NCBI GenBank assembly: GCA_963719325.1
Contig: CAVRBW010000011.1
Coordinates: 62,001-126,000, forward strand
Direction of reading: 5' to 3'
Length of the DNA: 64,000 bases
DNA from: DATBLE01 sp963719325
GTDB lineage: Bacteria; Actinomycetota; Thermoleophilia; Gaiellales; Gaiellaceae
This document shows, piece after piece, positions 16,839-25,220 of this stretch. The translations under genes and the position numbers were made by a program. Each line of letters begins with the position of its first letter. The stretch's first letter is position 1. Below the pieces are notes generated by a model. That model was not told the DNA's origin and did no database searches. It worked only from the letters and a program-made list of their open reading frames with translations.

Positions 16839-17189
16839 TCATACCGACGCTCTCACGTCGTCGATGTGCACCTCGATTGCGGCGATGGGGAGCCCTGTCA
16901 TCCGCTCCACCTCGTACCCGACGCGGTTGCGGACCGTCGAGGCGACCTCCGCGAGGTTGAGCCCGTGCTCGACGACCACGTGGAGCGCGATCGAGAGCCC
17001 GCGCTCGCTCCCGGCGACCTCGACTCCTCTCGTCAGCGGGTCACGGGCGAGCAGCTTCCCGATCCGGCCGGGCGCGGTCATCGCCACGACGCCGTAGCAC
17101 TCGGCGGCAGTCAGGCCGACGATCTGCGCGATCGCGTCGTCCGTGATCGCGACGCGGCCGAGATCGGAGCTGGCGAGGACGAAATCCAC
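16839..17189 (-). CDS. Asp23/Gls24 family envelope-stress protein
   Basis: A 116-residue Asp23 (YloU-like) protein: AITDDAIAQIVGLTAAECYGVVAM, then SIALHVVVEHGLNLAEVASTVRNRV typical of the family. Members associate with the membrane and are linked to envelope stress; the exact role is unclear. It lies between rpmB and fakA on the same strand, a conserved arrangement in Gram-positive bacteria. Confidence 0.9.
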   Translation of the reverse strand: MDFVLASSDLGRVAITDDAIAQIVGLTAAECYGVVAMTAPGRIGKLLARDPLTRGVEVAGSERGLSIALHVVVEHGLNLAEVASTVRNRVGYEVERMTGLPIAAIEVHIDDVRASV

Positions 17190-17241
17190 GGCGCGAGATT
17201 AGACCCGAAACAGGCCCCGCGCAGTTGCGAGCCCCCGGCTG

Positions 17242-17430
17242 CTAGACCTTCGTGACCTTGCCGCCCTTCAGGCAGCGCGTGCAGACGTAGGCGCGCTGAG
17301 GCGCGCCACCGACGAGAATCCGGACGCGCTGGAGGTTGGGATCGAAGCGGCGCTTCGTCGCCACCATGGAGTGGCTCCGGTGGTGGCCGAACGACGGCTT
17401 CTTCCCGCAAACAGAGCAGACCTTCGACAT
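17242..17430 (-). CDS. rpmB: 50S ribosomal protein L28
   Basis: A 62-residue L28 (bL28). The start MSKVCSVCGKKPSFGHHRSHS and RRFDPNLQRVRI are diagnostic. Two CxxC pairs (CSVC and CTRC) make this the zinc-binding version. It is 20 bases after ribH and 52 bases before asp23, all on the minus strand. The frame is open far upstream through ribH, but ATG 17428-17430 is unambiguous. Confidence 0.95.
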   Translation of the reverse strand: MSKVCSVCGKKPSFGHHRSHSMVATKRRFDPNLQRVRILVGGAPQRAYVCTRCLKGGKVTKV

Positions 17431-17450
17431 GCGGCCGGGAAGTGTAGCGG

Positions 17451-18245
17451 CTACCGCGTAGCGGCAGCCGTGCGGAGCTGCGCGAAGACATCGGCCATCT
17501 CGAGCGCAGAGCGCGCTGCCCAGGCGCCACGATCGACACGTGCCTCCGCCTGCTCGGCCGTCTCGCAGGTCAGCACCCCGAAGGAGACCGGGACGCCGGT
17601 CTCGATCCCCGCCAGCTGCAGCCCGCTGGCGGACTCGCTCGCGACGAAGTCGAAGTGCGGCGTCTCGCCCCGGATCACGCAGCCGAGCGCGACGACGCAG
17701 GCATAGCGCCTCGTCTTCGCGAGCGCCATTGCCGCAATCGGCAGCTCGAACGCACCGGGAACGGGCATGACGAGGATCGCGTCCTTCGCGACCCCGGCCT
17801 CCTCGAGCTCGGCGAGCGCCGACTCGAGCAGCCGGTTGGTGATCTCCCCGTTGAACCGGCTGACGACCACGGCGACCGACCGCCGGTCTCCGTTCGGCGC
17901 CCCTTCGAGCAGCGCGTAGCCGTCCGGAACGTTGAACGCGCCCTCGGCATGCTCGTCGGCGGCGCTCCCCTCTGCCGGCTCCTCCACCGCCTCGCCGGCC
18001 GGCTCCTCGGAGGTCTCCGGCTCGGACGCCGCCGGCTCTCCCTCGTCCGCCCCGACCCGGGTGGACTCGGCCGGCTCGGGCTCGACGTCGAGCTCGACAA
18101 CCGGCTCGACCTCGCCTTCCTCGTACAGCACCTCCGGCTGGCCGTACTCCTCGTCCCCGCCGTGCTGGTGCCCGCCCGGTGGACGGAGGTGCGACGACGG
18201 GTCGCGCAGCGGCCAGTCCTGGGGTTCGTCCACGTGCTCGCTCAT
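17451..18245 (-). CDS. ribH: 6,7-dimethyl-8-ribityllumazine synthase with long acidic N-terminal extension
   Basis: Makes 6,7-dimethyl-8-ribityllumazine, the penultimate step of riboflavin synthesis. The catalytic core is residues 107-264: VVVSRFNGEITNRLLESAL, MPVPGAFELP, GCVIRGETPHFDFVASE. About 105 extra residues precede it, rich in Glu, Asp, Pro and Ala with a His/Gly patch (PPGGHQHGGDEEYG). The extension is likely disordered and is not normal for RibH. ATG 18243-18245 overlaps the ribE stop by four bases, supporting the long start. No ribBA lies in this operon. Confidence 0.9.
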   Translation of the reverse strand: MSEHVDEPQDWPLRDPSSHLRPPGGHQHGGDEEYGQPEVLYEEGEVEPVVELDVEPEPAESTRVGADEGEPAASEPETSEEPAGEAVEEPAEGSAADEHAEGAFNVPDGYALLEGAPNGDRRSVAVVVSRFNGEITNRLLESALAELEEAGVAKDAILVMPVPGAFELPIAAMALAKTRRYACVVALGCVIRGETPHFDFVASESASGLQLAGIETGVPVSFGVLTCETAEQAEARVDRGAWAARSALEMADVFAQLRTAAATR

Positions 18246-18823
18246 TCAGCCGGAGATCGTAGCCCGGCGAGCTTCTCGACGTACTTTGCGAGCACGTCCA
18301 CCTCGAGGTTGACGTCGTCGCCGGCCCCGGCAGAGCCGAGCGTGGTCGCGGCAAGCGTGTGCGGCACGAGCGCCACGGCGAAGCCTTGGTCGTCGATCGC
18401 GGCGATCGTCAAGGAGACGCCGTCCGCGGCGATCGAGCCCTTCTCGACGCAGTAGCGGAGGATCTCGCCGGGCGCGTCGAGCCACACCCGGGAGCCGTCG
18501 CCTTCGGGCTCTACCGAGCGAACGCGTCCCAGACCGTCGACGTGGCCTTGGACGTAATGGCCCCCGAGCGGCTCCCCGGCACGGAGCGCCGGCTCGAGAT
18601 TGACCCCGTCTCCCGACCGCAGCTTGCCGAGATTGGTGCGCGCGAGCGTCTCCGGGACCGCGTCGAACGCGAGCGTACGGCGGTCGCCGTCGACCACCGT
18701 GAGACAGACGCCTGCGACCGAGACGGAATCGCCCATCGCCGCCGCCAGCGACGACTCCACTCGGAGGCGTCCGCCCTCGAACGAGACGACCTTCCCCACC
18801 TCGCGCACGATCCCCGTGAACAC
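18242..18823 (-). CDS. ribE: Riboflavin synthase, alpha type
   Basis: Dismutates two lumazines to riboflavin. 193 residues with two lumazine-binding repeats. The first begins MFTGIVREVGKV and has SVAGVCLTVV; the second has GGHYVQGHVDGLGRV and SIAADGVSLTIA. Length is standard. It follows a small unknown gene after ribD and overlaps ribH at its end. The symbol ribE follows Gram-positive/general usage. Confidence 0.95.
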   Translation of the reverse strand: MFTGIVREVGKVVSFEGGRLRVESSLAAAMGDSVSVAGVCLTVVDGDRRTLAFDAVPETLARTNLGKLRSGDGVNLEPALRAGEPLGGHYVQGHVDGLGRVRSVEPEGDGSRVWLDAPGEILRYCVEKGSIAADGVSLTIAAIDDQGFAVALVPHTLAATTLGSAGAGDDVNLEVDVLAKYVEKLAGLRSPAE

Positions 18824-18833
18824 GTCGTGAACG

Positions 18834-19067
18834 CTAGTCCATCAGCGCGAGCGCCTCGAGCGTCTCCCGAACGAGCGGCTCGAGCGCGGCGCGCTCGCCG
18901 GACCCCGAGTCCGCGAGCTCGGCGCGCAGCTCGTCGACCAGCTCTGCGCGATCGCCCGACAGCCCGGCCCAGCCGGCCGTCTCGAGCTCACGACGGAGCC
19001 CGGCGTTGTCCAGATGGCGGGCGAGCCACCGAGAGAGGAGCGCGACGATTCGGTCTTCAGGGTTCAT
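18834..19067 (-). CDS. Small helical protein of unknown function in the riboflavin operon
   Basis: A 77-residue acidic, helical protein (MNPEDRIVALLSRWLARHLD at the start). ATG 19065-19067 overlaps the ribD end by 11 bases and the gene ends 10 bases before ribE, so it is transcribed with them. No recognised domain, signal or membrane segment. It is not a known riboflavin enzyme and its size does not allow a missing ribB or ribA. Confidence 0.6.
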   Translation of the reverse strand: MNPEDRIVALLSRWLARHLDNAGLRRELETAGWAGLSGDRAELVDELRAELADSGSGERAALEPLVRETLEALALMD

Positions 19068-19998
19068 GGACATAAGCGGTGAGGAGGACATCCTCGCCGA
19101 CCGTCGCTGCCTCGAGCCGATGCAGCCGCACGGGCTCGAGGAGCTCGCCGATGAACCTCGGCCCCCGTCCCGCGAGAGTCGGCGCGACGAAGACGAGCAG
19201 CTTGTCGACGAGGCCGCGCTCGAGGAACGCGGTCGCGAGCGTCGGCCCGCCTTCGAGCAGCAGCGACTGCACGCCCTCGTTCGCGAGGCGTGCGAGCTCC
19301 TCGTCGAGCGAGCCGGCGAGCAGCTCGAGGTCGGAGCCGTTCGGTAGCGGCCCGTCGCCGAACGCGAATCGGCGCGGCTGAGCGGCCGCCTCTACCCCAC
19401 GCGCAGTCAGCTCCGGCTCGTCCGCGCGGACGGTCCCCATCCCGACCGCGACCCCGTCCGAGCGGGCCCGGAGCTCGTGGACGAGCCTCCGGCTCTCCTC
19501 TCCGGAGACCCAACGCGAGCCGGGAACCGAAACGCGTCCGTCGAGCGTCGCGGCCACCTTGTACGTGACGAACGGCCGGCCCGTCGTGATCCAGGTCCGC
19601 CAGGCTTCGTTCTGCACGCGGGCGGCGAACGAGTCGGCGTCCTCGACGTCGACCCCGCTCGTCCGCAGGAGCTCCAGACCGCCGCCGGCCTCGGGATTCG
19701 GGTCGAGCGAGCCCGCCACGACCTTCGCGACGCCCGCCCGGAGGACGGCCTCGGTGCAGGGCGGCGTCGAGCCATGGTGGGCGCACGGCTCCATCGTCAC
19801 GTAGAGCGTCGCCCCACGGGCACGAGCTCCCGCAGCATCGAGGGCGATCACCTCTGCGTGCGGGCCGCCCTTCCGCTCGTGCCATCCCTCACCGACCACC
19901 TCTGCCCCGGAGACGACGACCGCGCCGACGACCGGGTTCGGGCGGGTCGTCCCGCGACCGCGCTCGGCGAGCTCGAGCGCGCGCTCGAGATGGGTCAT
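19057..19998 (-). CDS. ribD: Bifunctional riboflavin deaminase/reductase RibD
   Basis: Deaminates and then reduces the pyrimidine intermediate of riboflavin synthesis. 313 residues: N-terminal deaminase (residues 1-140) with zinc motifs GGPHAEVIAL and PCAHHGSTPPC, and C-terminal reductase (VTYKVAATLDGRVS, then SLLLEGGPTLATAFLERGLVD). It overlaps rpe by four bases. Confidence 0.95.
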   Translation of the reverse strand: MTHLERALELAERGRGTTRPNPVVGAVVVSGAEVVGEGWHERKGGPHAEVIALDAAGARARGATLYVTMEPCAHHGSTPPCTEAVLRAGVAKVVAGSLDPNPEAGGGLELLRTSGVDVEDADSFAARVQNEAWRTWITTGRPFVTYKVAATLDGRVSVPGSRWVSGEESRRLVHELRARSDGVAVGMGTVRADEPELTARGVEAAAQPRRFAFGDGPLPNGSDLELLAGSLDEELARLANEGVQSLLLEGGPTLATAFLERGLVDKLLVFVAPTLAGRGPRFIGELLEPVRLHRLEAATVGEDVLLTAYVHEP

Positions 19999-20672
19999 AT
20001 GAGGACGTGGACGAGCCTGCGGTAGGCCCGCGGCAGGTCCTCCATCCCGAAGATCGACGCCCCGCAGACGATCAGGTCCGCGCCCGCGTCGTACACGGTA
20101 CGGATGTTGTCGTTCGTGATCCCGCCGTCGACCTGCACGTGGACGTCGGCGGGGAGCGCCGCCCGGAGCTCCCGGAGCCGCCCGACCGCCTCGGGGAGGA
20201 ACTCCTGGCCCGAATAGCCGGGATGGATGCTCATGCAGAGGACGAGATCGAAACCGGCCGCGGCGGCGACCGCATCCTCGACGCGCGTCTCCGGCTTGAA
20301 GGCAAGGCCCACCTGAAAGCCGTGCTCGCTGGCCCTTGCGGCCACCCGGGCCGGATCCTCCACGGCCTCGACGTGGAACGTGACGCTGTCTGCACCCGCG
20401 CCCTGCAGCGCAGGGAAATGGTGCACCGGATCGTCCACCATCAGATGACAGTCGATCACTCCGCCGCCCTGGTGGACGAGCGGCGCGATCGACTCGAGGA
20501 CGATCGGCCCCATCGTCACCGGCTCGACGAAATGGGCGTCGCCGATGTCGAAATGGAAGACGCGGGCGCCGGCGCGCAGCAGGTCCTCGATCTGCTCGCC
20601 GAGGCGCGCGAAGTCGGCTGCATAGAGCGAAGGCTCGATCTCGATCGTCCGGATCCAGCGGTCCCAGCTCAC
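19995..20672 (-). CDS. rpe: Ribulose-phosphate 3-epimerase
   Basis: Interconverts ribulose 5-phosphate and xylulose 5-phosphate. 225-residue TIM barrel with IEPSLYAADFARL, HFDIGDAHFVEPVTMG, DCHLMVDDP, SIHPGYSGQEF and VDGGITNDNI. The usual DVMDGHFVPN segment is altered to DIGDAHFVEP but both Asp residues remain. It supplies ribulose 5-phosphate, a riboflavin precursor, and directly precedes ribD. Confidence 0.93.
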   Translation of the reverse strand: MSWDRWIRTIEIEPSLYAADFARLGEQIEDLLRAGARVFHFDIGDAHFVEPVTMGPIVLESIAPLVHQGGGVIDCHLMVDDPVHHFPALQGAGADSVTFHVEAVEDPARVAARASEHGFQVGLAFKPETRVEDAVAAAAGFDLVLCMSIHPGYSGQEFLPEAVGRLRELRAALPADVHVQVDGGITNDNIRTVYDAGADLIVCGASIFGMEDLPRAYRRLVHVLI

Positions 20673-20703
20673 ACGTCGAGTATGACTCGCCGGCGCGGCG
20701 GTT

Positions 20704-21930
20704 TCAGGCCACGCAACGCAATCGCGCGATGAAGAAGCCCGAGGTCCCGTGCCGGTGAGGCGTCGTCAGGAGAAACTCGGGCCGCTTCGGGTGCCGGAAC
20801 CGGGGCCACTCGACGCCCAGGTCGTCGATCGCCAGGCCGGAGGCGTCGACGACTGCCTCGTTCTCGTCGGCGTTCAGCGTGCACACGGAGTAGACCAGCC
20901 TTCCACCGGCCTTCACCCGCTCGGCCGCCGCCCGAAGGAGCGCGAGCTGGAGCTCCGGCAGCGGCTTGGCCCGCCAACGCAGGTCGGGCCTCCCTGCGAG
21001 GACGCCGAGCCCGGAGCAGGGCGCGTCGACGAGCGCCCGGTCGAAGCCGGTCAGATCCGCCGGCAGCGCGAGCGCGTCTGCATGGACGACCCGGACGTTC
21101 GCCGCCCCGAGGCGCCGGACGTTCTCAGCCAGCTCCCGCGCCCTGCCGTCGTGCAACTCGACGGCGGCGACCTCACCGGCGAGCATCGTCGCCTTTCCGC
21201 CCGGCGCGGCGCAACAGTCGAGAATGCGCTCGCCTGCGACGGCGCCGACGACGAGACCCGCGAGCTGGGAGCCGCGACTCTGCGGCCAGATCCGGCCCTC
21301 CGCGAGCACGCGCTCGTCGACCCGGGGGACGCGATAGGCGCCCGGCACGTCAGTCGGCTCGCCGCCCGTGTCGCCGCGGACGAGCCGGACGACGGTCTCG
21401 GGCGCCTCGTTCTGGGCGCGCATCAGCGCGAGTGCCTCCTCTACGCCCCAGTCCCGGCGCCAGACGTCCCAGATCCAGTCGGGATACGAGTGCTTGAGCG
21501 GCCCTTCGGGGAGGTCGTCGAGCAGCGTCTTCAGTCCCCCTGCGAGCCGGCGCATCACGGCATTCGTGAACGCGACCGCGCGTTCGAGTCGCGCCAGGCG
21601 GACGAGCTCGACGGACTCGTTCACCGCAGCATGCGCAGCGACACCGCCGAGGTAGACGAGCTGGTAGGCACCGATTCGAAGAGCGGCACGAACCGGCGGA
21701 TCGAGCTTGCGGACCGGGCGGCGTCCGAGTGCCTCGATTCCGTGGTCGAGCGCTCGCACACGCTGCACGGTGCCGTACGCGATCTGCTGGGCGAACGCGC
21801 GGTCGCGGGCGTCGAGACCCGACGCCGCGCCCGCGAACACCCGGTCGGCGTAGGCGTCCTCCTCGAAGACCCTGAGGACGACCTCGTAGGCGGCCAGCCG
21901 GGCCGGGCTTACCGTCGGCCGCGGAGCCAC
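20704..21930 (-). CDS. rsmB: 16S rRNA (cytosine(967)-C(5))-methyltransferase RsmB
   Basis: SAM-dependent RNA m5C methyltransferase of the Sun/RsmB family. 408 residues: an N-terminal NusB-like RNA-binding domain (residues 1-150) and a methyltransferase domain with the SAM loop CCAAPGGKATMLAGE, motif IV DAPCSGLGVLAGRPDLRW and the catalytic-Cys motif VYSVCTLN. It overlaps fmt by 22 bases and precedes rpe, the standard fmt-rsmB order. Confidence 0.94.
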   Translation of the reverse strand: MAPRPTVSPARLAAYEVVLRVFEEDAYADRVFAGAASGLDARDRAFAQQIAYGTVQRVRALDHGIEALGRRPVRKLDPPVRAALRIGAYQLVYLGGVAAHAAVNESVELVRLARLERAVAFTNAVMRRLAGGLKTLLDDLPEGPLKHSYPDWIWDVWRRDWGVEEALALMRAQNEAPETVVRLVRGDTGGEPTDVPGAYRVPRVDERVLAEGRIWPQSRGSQLAGLVVGAVAGERILDCCAAPGGKATMLAGEVAAVELHDGRARELAENVRRLGAANVRVVHADALALPADLTGFDRALVDAPCSGLGVLAGRPDLRWRAKPLPELQLALLRAAAERVKAGGRLVYSVCTLNADENEAVVDASGLAIDDLGVEWPRFRHPKRPEFLLTTPHRHGTSGFFIARLRCVA

Positions 21931-22688
21931 GCCTCGTAGCTCATCCGGCGCCCACCCTCGGGCTGCACCTCGACCGGGACGAGCCGGCCCTCCTCGACCC
22001 TCGCACGCCAGATCAGGACCGGCCGGCCCTCGAGCTGCGCGCGGGCGCCGATCTGAGGGGAGAGAGCTCGCACCTGGCGCTCGAGCTCCTCCGCCGGCCG
22101 GGACCAGTCGAGCTCGCGGTCGGCGGGCGTCAGCTTCTCCGCGTACGTGACGCCGTCGTCCGGCTGCGGCACGAACGAGGGCGCGCGCAGCACCTCGTCG
22201 ATCAGGTCGTCGGCCGCTTCCGCGGCTTGCCTATACACCGCTTCAGCGTCGTCCTCGGTCCCGATCGGGAACGCCCGCTGGGCGCCGATGGGCCCTGCGT
22301 CGAGCTCCTCGACGAGCTTGATCACCGTCACGCCGGTCTGCTCGTCGCCTGCCATGATCGCCCGTTCGACGGGAGCAGCGCCTCGCCACCGCGGGAGCAG
22401 CGACGGGTGAACGTTCAGCCAGAGGTGGCGTGCGAGGACCTCGCGGGGGATCAGACGGCCGTAGGCGACGAGGACGATCGTCTCCTCGTCGAGCGGCGCG
22501 TCGAGGCTCTCGACGACGCGAATTCCGAGCTTCAGCGCGGTGAGCTTCGCCGGCGTCGGGCGCAACCCCCGTCCTCGGCCCGCGGGTGCGTCCGGCTGGG
22601 TGAGCACGAAGGCGATCTCGTGTCGCGCGGCAAGTCGTTCGAGCACGTCGGCTCCGAACGGAGCGCTCCCCGCGAACCCGAACCTCAC
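21909..22688 (-). CDS. fmt: Methionyl-tRNA formyltransferase
   Basis: Formylates initiator Met-tRNA. Catalytic Asn-His-Asp residues appear in LNVHPSLLPRWRGAAP and VIKLVEELDAGPIGAQ. The protein is 259 residues, shorter than the usual roughly 310; the C-terminal OB-like domain is present but abbreviated (TYAEKLTPADRELDW to the end). It starts three bases after def and overlaps rsmB. Confidence 0.94.
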   Translation of the reverse strand: MRFGFAGSAPFGADVLERLAARHEIAFVLTQPDAPAGRGRGLRPTPAKLTALKLGIRVVESLDAPLDEETIVLVAYGRLIPREVLARHLWLNVHPSLLPRWRGAAPVERAIMAGDEQTGVTVIKLVEELDAGPIGAQRAFPIGTEDDAEAVYRQAAEAADDLIDEVLRAPSFVPQPDDGVTYAEKLTPADRELDWSRPAEELERQVRALSPQIGARAQLEGRPVLIWRARVEEGRLVPVEVQPEGGRRMSYEAWLRGRR

Positions 22689-22691
22689 GGA

Positions 22692-23273
22692 TCAGCCCAG
22701 GACGGGACGCGGGCGCAGCTCCGCCATTGCCTGGCGCCTCGCCTCGGGCGTGGTCCGGTCGAGAATCAGAACACCGTCGAGGTGGTCGAGCTCGTGTTGC
22801 ACGACGCGGGCGTCGAGACCCGTCAGCTCCAGGCGGAGCGGCTGGCCGTGCACGTCCTGCGCCTCGAGCACGACGGAAAGGTGGCGCTCGACCGGGACGA
22901 GCACCCGCTGCAAGGAGAGGCAACCCTCGTCGTCCGCCTCACGCTCGTCGCTCGGCTCGACGATCCGCGGGTTCACCGCGGCGATCGGCTCCTCCTCGCC
23001 GCCGGCACGGAACACGAACACTCGCCGGACGACGCCAACCTGGGTGGCGGCGAGGCCGACGCCGTTCGCGTCTCTCATCAGCGCGTCCATGCGCACGACG
23101 AGCCGGTGGAGGTCTTCGTCGAAGTCCTCGATCTCGCCCGCGCTCATCCGCAGCACGGGGTCGGGCCACTGGCGAATCTGAGCGAGCGCGAGCCTGCGGC
23201 GCGCCTCGCGCTCCGCGTCCAGCTGCTCGTCGACGACCTGCCCGTGTTCCTCCGGCTCGGTGCTCGTGGCCAT
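22692..23273 (-). CDS. def: Peptide deformylase
   Basis: Removes the N-formyl group from new proteins. 193 residues with the three signature motifs: GVGLAATQVG (family GxGxAAxQ), DEGCLSLQ (EGCxS) and VQHELDHLDG (HExxH with Asp). An N-terminal acidic extension of about 25 residues precedes the core. It is 13 bases after priA copy 1. The first roughly 29 codons are part of the tandem duplication and occur again at 27126-27213. Confidence 0.95.
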   Translation of the reverse strand: MATSTEPEEHGQVVDEQLDAEREARRRLALAQIRQWPDPVLRMSAGEIEDFDEDLHRLVVRMDALMRDANGVGLAATQVGVVRRVFVFRAGGEEEPIAAVNPRIVEPSDEREADDEGCLSLQRVLVPVERHLSVVLEAQDVHGQPLRLELTGLDARVVQHELDHLDGVLILDRTTPEARRQAMAELRPRPVLG

Positions 23274-23286
23274 GGGTTGAGTCTAT

Positions 23287-25191
23287 TCAGAGCGATTGTG
23301 GATCGACGTCGACGACGACGGCGAGGCCCGCCTTGCGCATCGCGGGAGCCGCCGTAGCGAGTGCGCGTGCCGCTCGCGCGGCCAGCGCCCGCGGCTGCTC
23401 GGTCTTGGCGACCAGCTGCGCGCGATACCGCCCGCGAAGGCGGAGCATCGGCGCGGGCCCGAGAAGCTCGTCGCCGCCGAGCGCGTTCTTGAGCTCCTCC
23501 AGGGCCTGCAGAGGGCCCTCGGGCTCCTGCCCGGAGACGACGATCCGGACGAGGTGGCGAAAGGGGGGATAGCCCAGCGCGCGCCGCCGTTCGAGCTCTC
23601 CGGCGAGGAAGCGGTCGACGTCGTGCCGCGCGGCGAGCGCGACCGGCCGCGCGTCCGGCTGGAAGGTCTGGATGAGGACGCGCCCGGGGGCGTCCCGCCC
23701 GCTGCGGCCCGCGAGCTGTGTCAAGAGCTGGAACGTGCGTTCCTCGGCCCGGAAGTCGGGCAACGCCATCGCCGTGTCGGCGTCGACCACCGCAGCCAGA
23801 GCGACACCTTCGAAGTGGTGCCCTTTGGCGACCATCTGTGTGCCGAGGAGAACAGCTCGATCGGTTGCCGCGAAATGCTCGAGGGCCGCCGTCGGATCGC
23901 GGGTGTCGGCGTCGAGTCGAACCAGCTCGAGCTCGGGCACGCGGGCCGCGAGCTCGCGCTCGAGCCGCTGGGTGCCGGCGCCGAGACGGGCGAGCTCGGC
24001 CGAGCCGCACTCGGGGCAGAGCCGGGGCGCCCCTTCCTCGTGACCGCAGTGGTGGCAGCGCAGGGCTCCTCCGGCATGGAGGACGAGGGCGACGTCGCAG
24101 TTCGGGCACCGGCGGGTGACCCCGCACGAGCGGCAGTGGAGCGCCGGTGCGACTCCGCGGCGGTTGAGGAGGAGGATCGCCTTGCCGCCCCGCTCGACGA
24201 GCTTGCCCAGCTCGGCGAGCAGAGGAGCCGAGAGCGGGTAGCCCGCCTCGCGGCGCAGATCGACCACGCGGACCGGCGGCAGCCTGCCGGTCAGCCTGCC
24301 GCCCAGGTCGATGCGCTCGAGCCCCGCCCAGCTCTCCGGCCGCGGCGTCGCGCTCCCGTAGACGGCGACGGCGCCCTCGAGGGCTGCCCGCTTCGCCGCG
24401 ACCGTGCGGGCGTCGTACCGCGGGTCGGACTCCTGCTTGTACGAGGGGTCGTGCTCCTCGTCCACGCAGATCAATCCGAGCCCGCGGACGGGCGCGAACA
24501 CGGCCGATCGGGCGCCGACGACGATGCGCGCCTCCCCGGAGGCGACTCGCTCGCGCTCGTCCCGGCGGCCCGCCTCGGTCAGCCCCGAATGCAGCAGTGC
24601 GATCCGATCGCCGAAACGCGCTTGAAAGCGCCCGAGTGCCTGCGGCGTGAGGGCGATCTCGGGCACGAGCACGATTGCGCCCAGCCCACGCTCGAGGACC
24701 GCGGCGCAGGCTTGGAGGTAGACCTCCGTCTTGCCGCTTCCGGTCGCTCCGTAGAGCAGGAACCGCCCACCGCCGGCGTCGATCGCCGAGACGACGCGGG
24801 CGACGGCGGCCACCTGCTCCGGCGTCAGGCGCTCGGGCGGCGGCTCCCCGGCGAGGCCGGGTCCAGGCGTCTTCGCCTCCCCGCGGCGCGCGCGCTTGCG
24901 CGGCGCAACGAGGTCGAGTGCCCGCGCCGGGGTCGAGCCGTAGTAGTCGGCGACCCAGAGCGCGAGGTCGACGAGCGCGGGCGGGATCTCGTCGAGCACG
25001 CGTCCGACCTGAGCGGGCGTCACACCCGGCGGCGGCGACTCCTCCTCGCCGACGACGATGCCGCGCACGCTCGCGCGGCCGAAGGGAACGGAGACGACCG
25101 ACCCCTTCCCCACTCCCTCGGGCGCCTCGTAGGTGAACGCACGGGCGACCGCCCGGGCCGAGACCAGCGGATAGACGGAGACGAGCGGCAC
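23287..25191 (-). CDS. priA: Primosomal protein N' (PriA), copy 1
   Basis: Replication-restart helicase. 634 residues: N-terminal DNA-binding region, Walker A GATGSGKTEVYL, DEEHD box, an eight-cysteine zinc region (CRSCGVTRRCPNCDVAL and CHHCGHEEGAPRLCPECGS) and the C-terminal helicase half (GTQMVAKGHHFEGVAL; QLAGRSGRD). The Walker and DEAH-type motifs are intact, unlike in some actinobacterial PriA proteins. By eye it differs from copy 2 at only three residues. It is followed by def, fmt and rsmB, the ancestral order, so this is the operon-context copy. Confidence 0.94.
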   Translation of the reverse strand: MPLVSVYPLVSARAVARAFTYEAPEGVGKGSVVSVPFGRASVRGIVVGEEESPPPGVTPAQVGRVLDEIPPALVDLALWVADYYGSTPARALDLVAPRKRARRGEAKTPGPGLAGEPPPERLTPEQVAAVARVVSAIDAGGGRFLLYGATGSGKTEVYLQACAAVLERGLGAIVLVPEIALTPQALGRFQARFGDRIALLHSGLTEAGRRDERERVASGEARIVVGARSAVFAPVRGLGLICVDEEHDPSYKQESDPRYDARTVAAKRAALEGAVAVYGSATPRPESWAGLERIDLGGRLTGRLPPVRVVDLRREAGYPLSAPLLAELGKLVERGGKAILLLNRRGVAPALHCRSCGVTRRCPNCDVALVLHAGGALRCHHCGHEEGAPRLCPECGSAELARLGAGTQRLERELAARVPELELVRLDADTRDPTAALEHFAATDRAVLLGTQMVAKGHHFEGVALAAVVDADTAMALPDFRAEERTFQLLTQLAGRSGRDAPGRVLIQTFQPDARPVALAARHDVDRFLAGELERRRALGYPPFRHLVRIVVSGQEPEGPLQALEELKNALGGDELLGPAPMLRLRGRYRAQLVAKTEQPRALAARAARALATAAPAMRKAGLAVVVDVDPQSL

Positions 25192-25220
25192 CCGCTGACC
25201 CTAGCCGGCCCGGCCGCCGG

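Noticed and set aside
17451..20672. FMN riboswitch for the riboflavin genes
   Set aside because: The genes overlap or abut one another and the upstream rpe gap shows no RFN-like conserved stretch.
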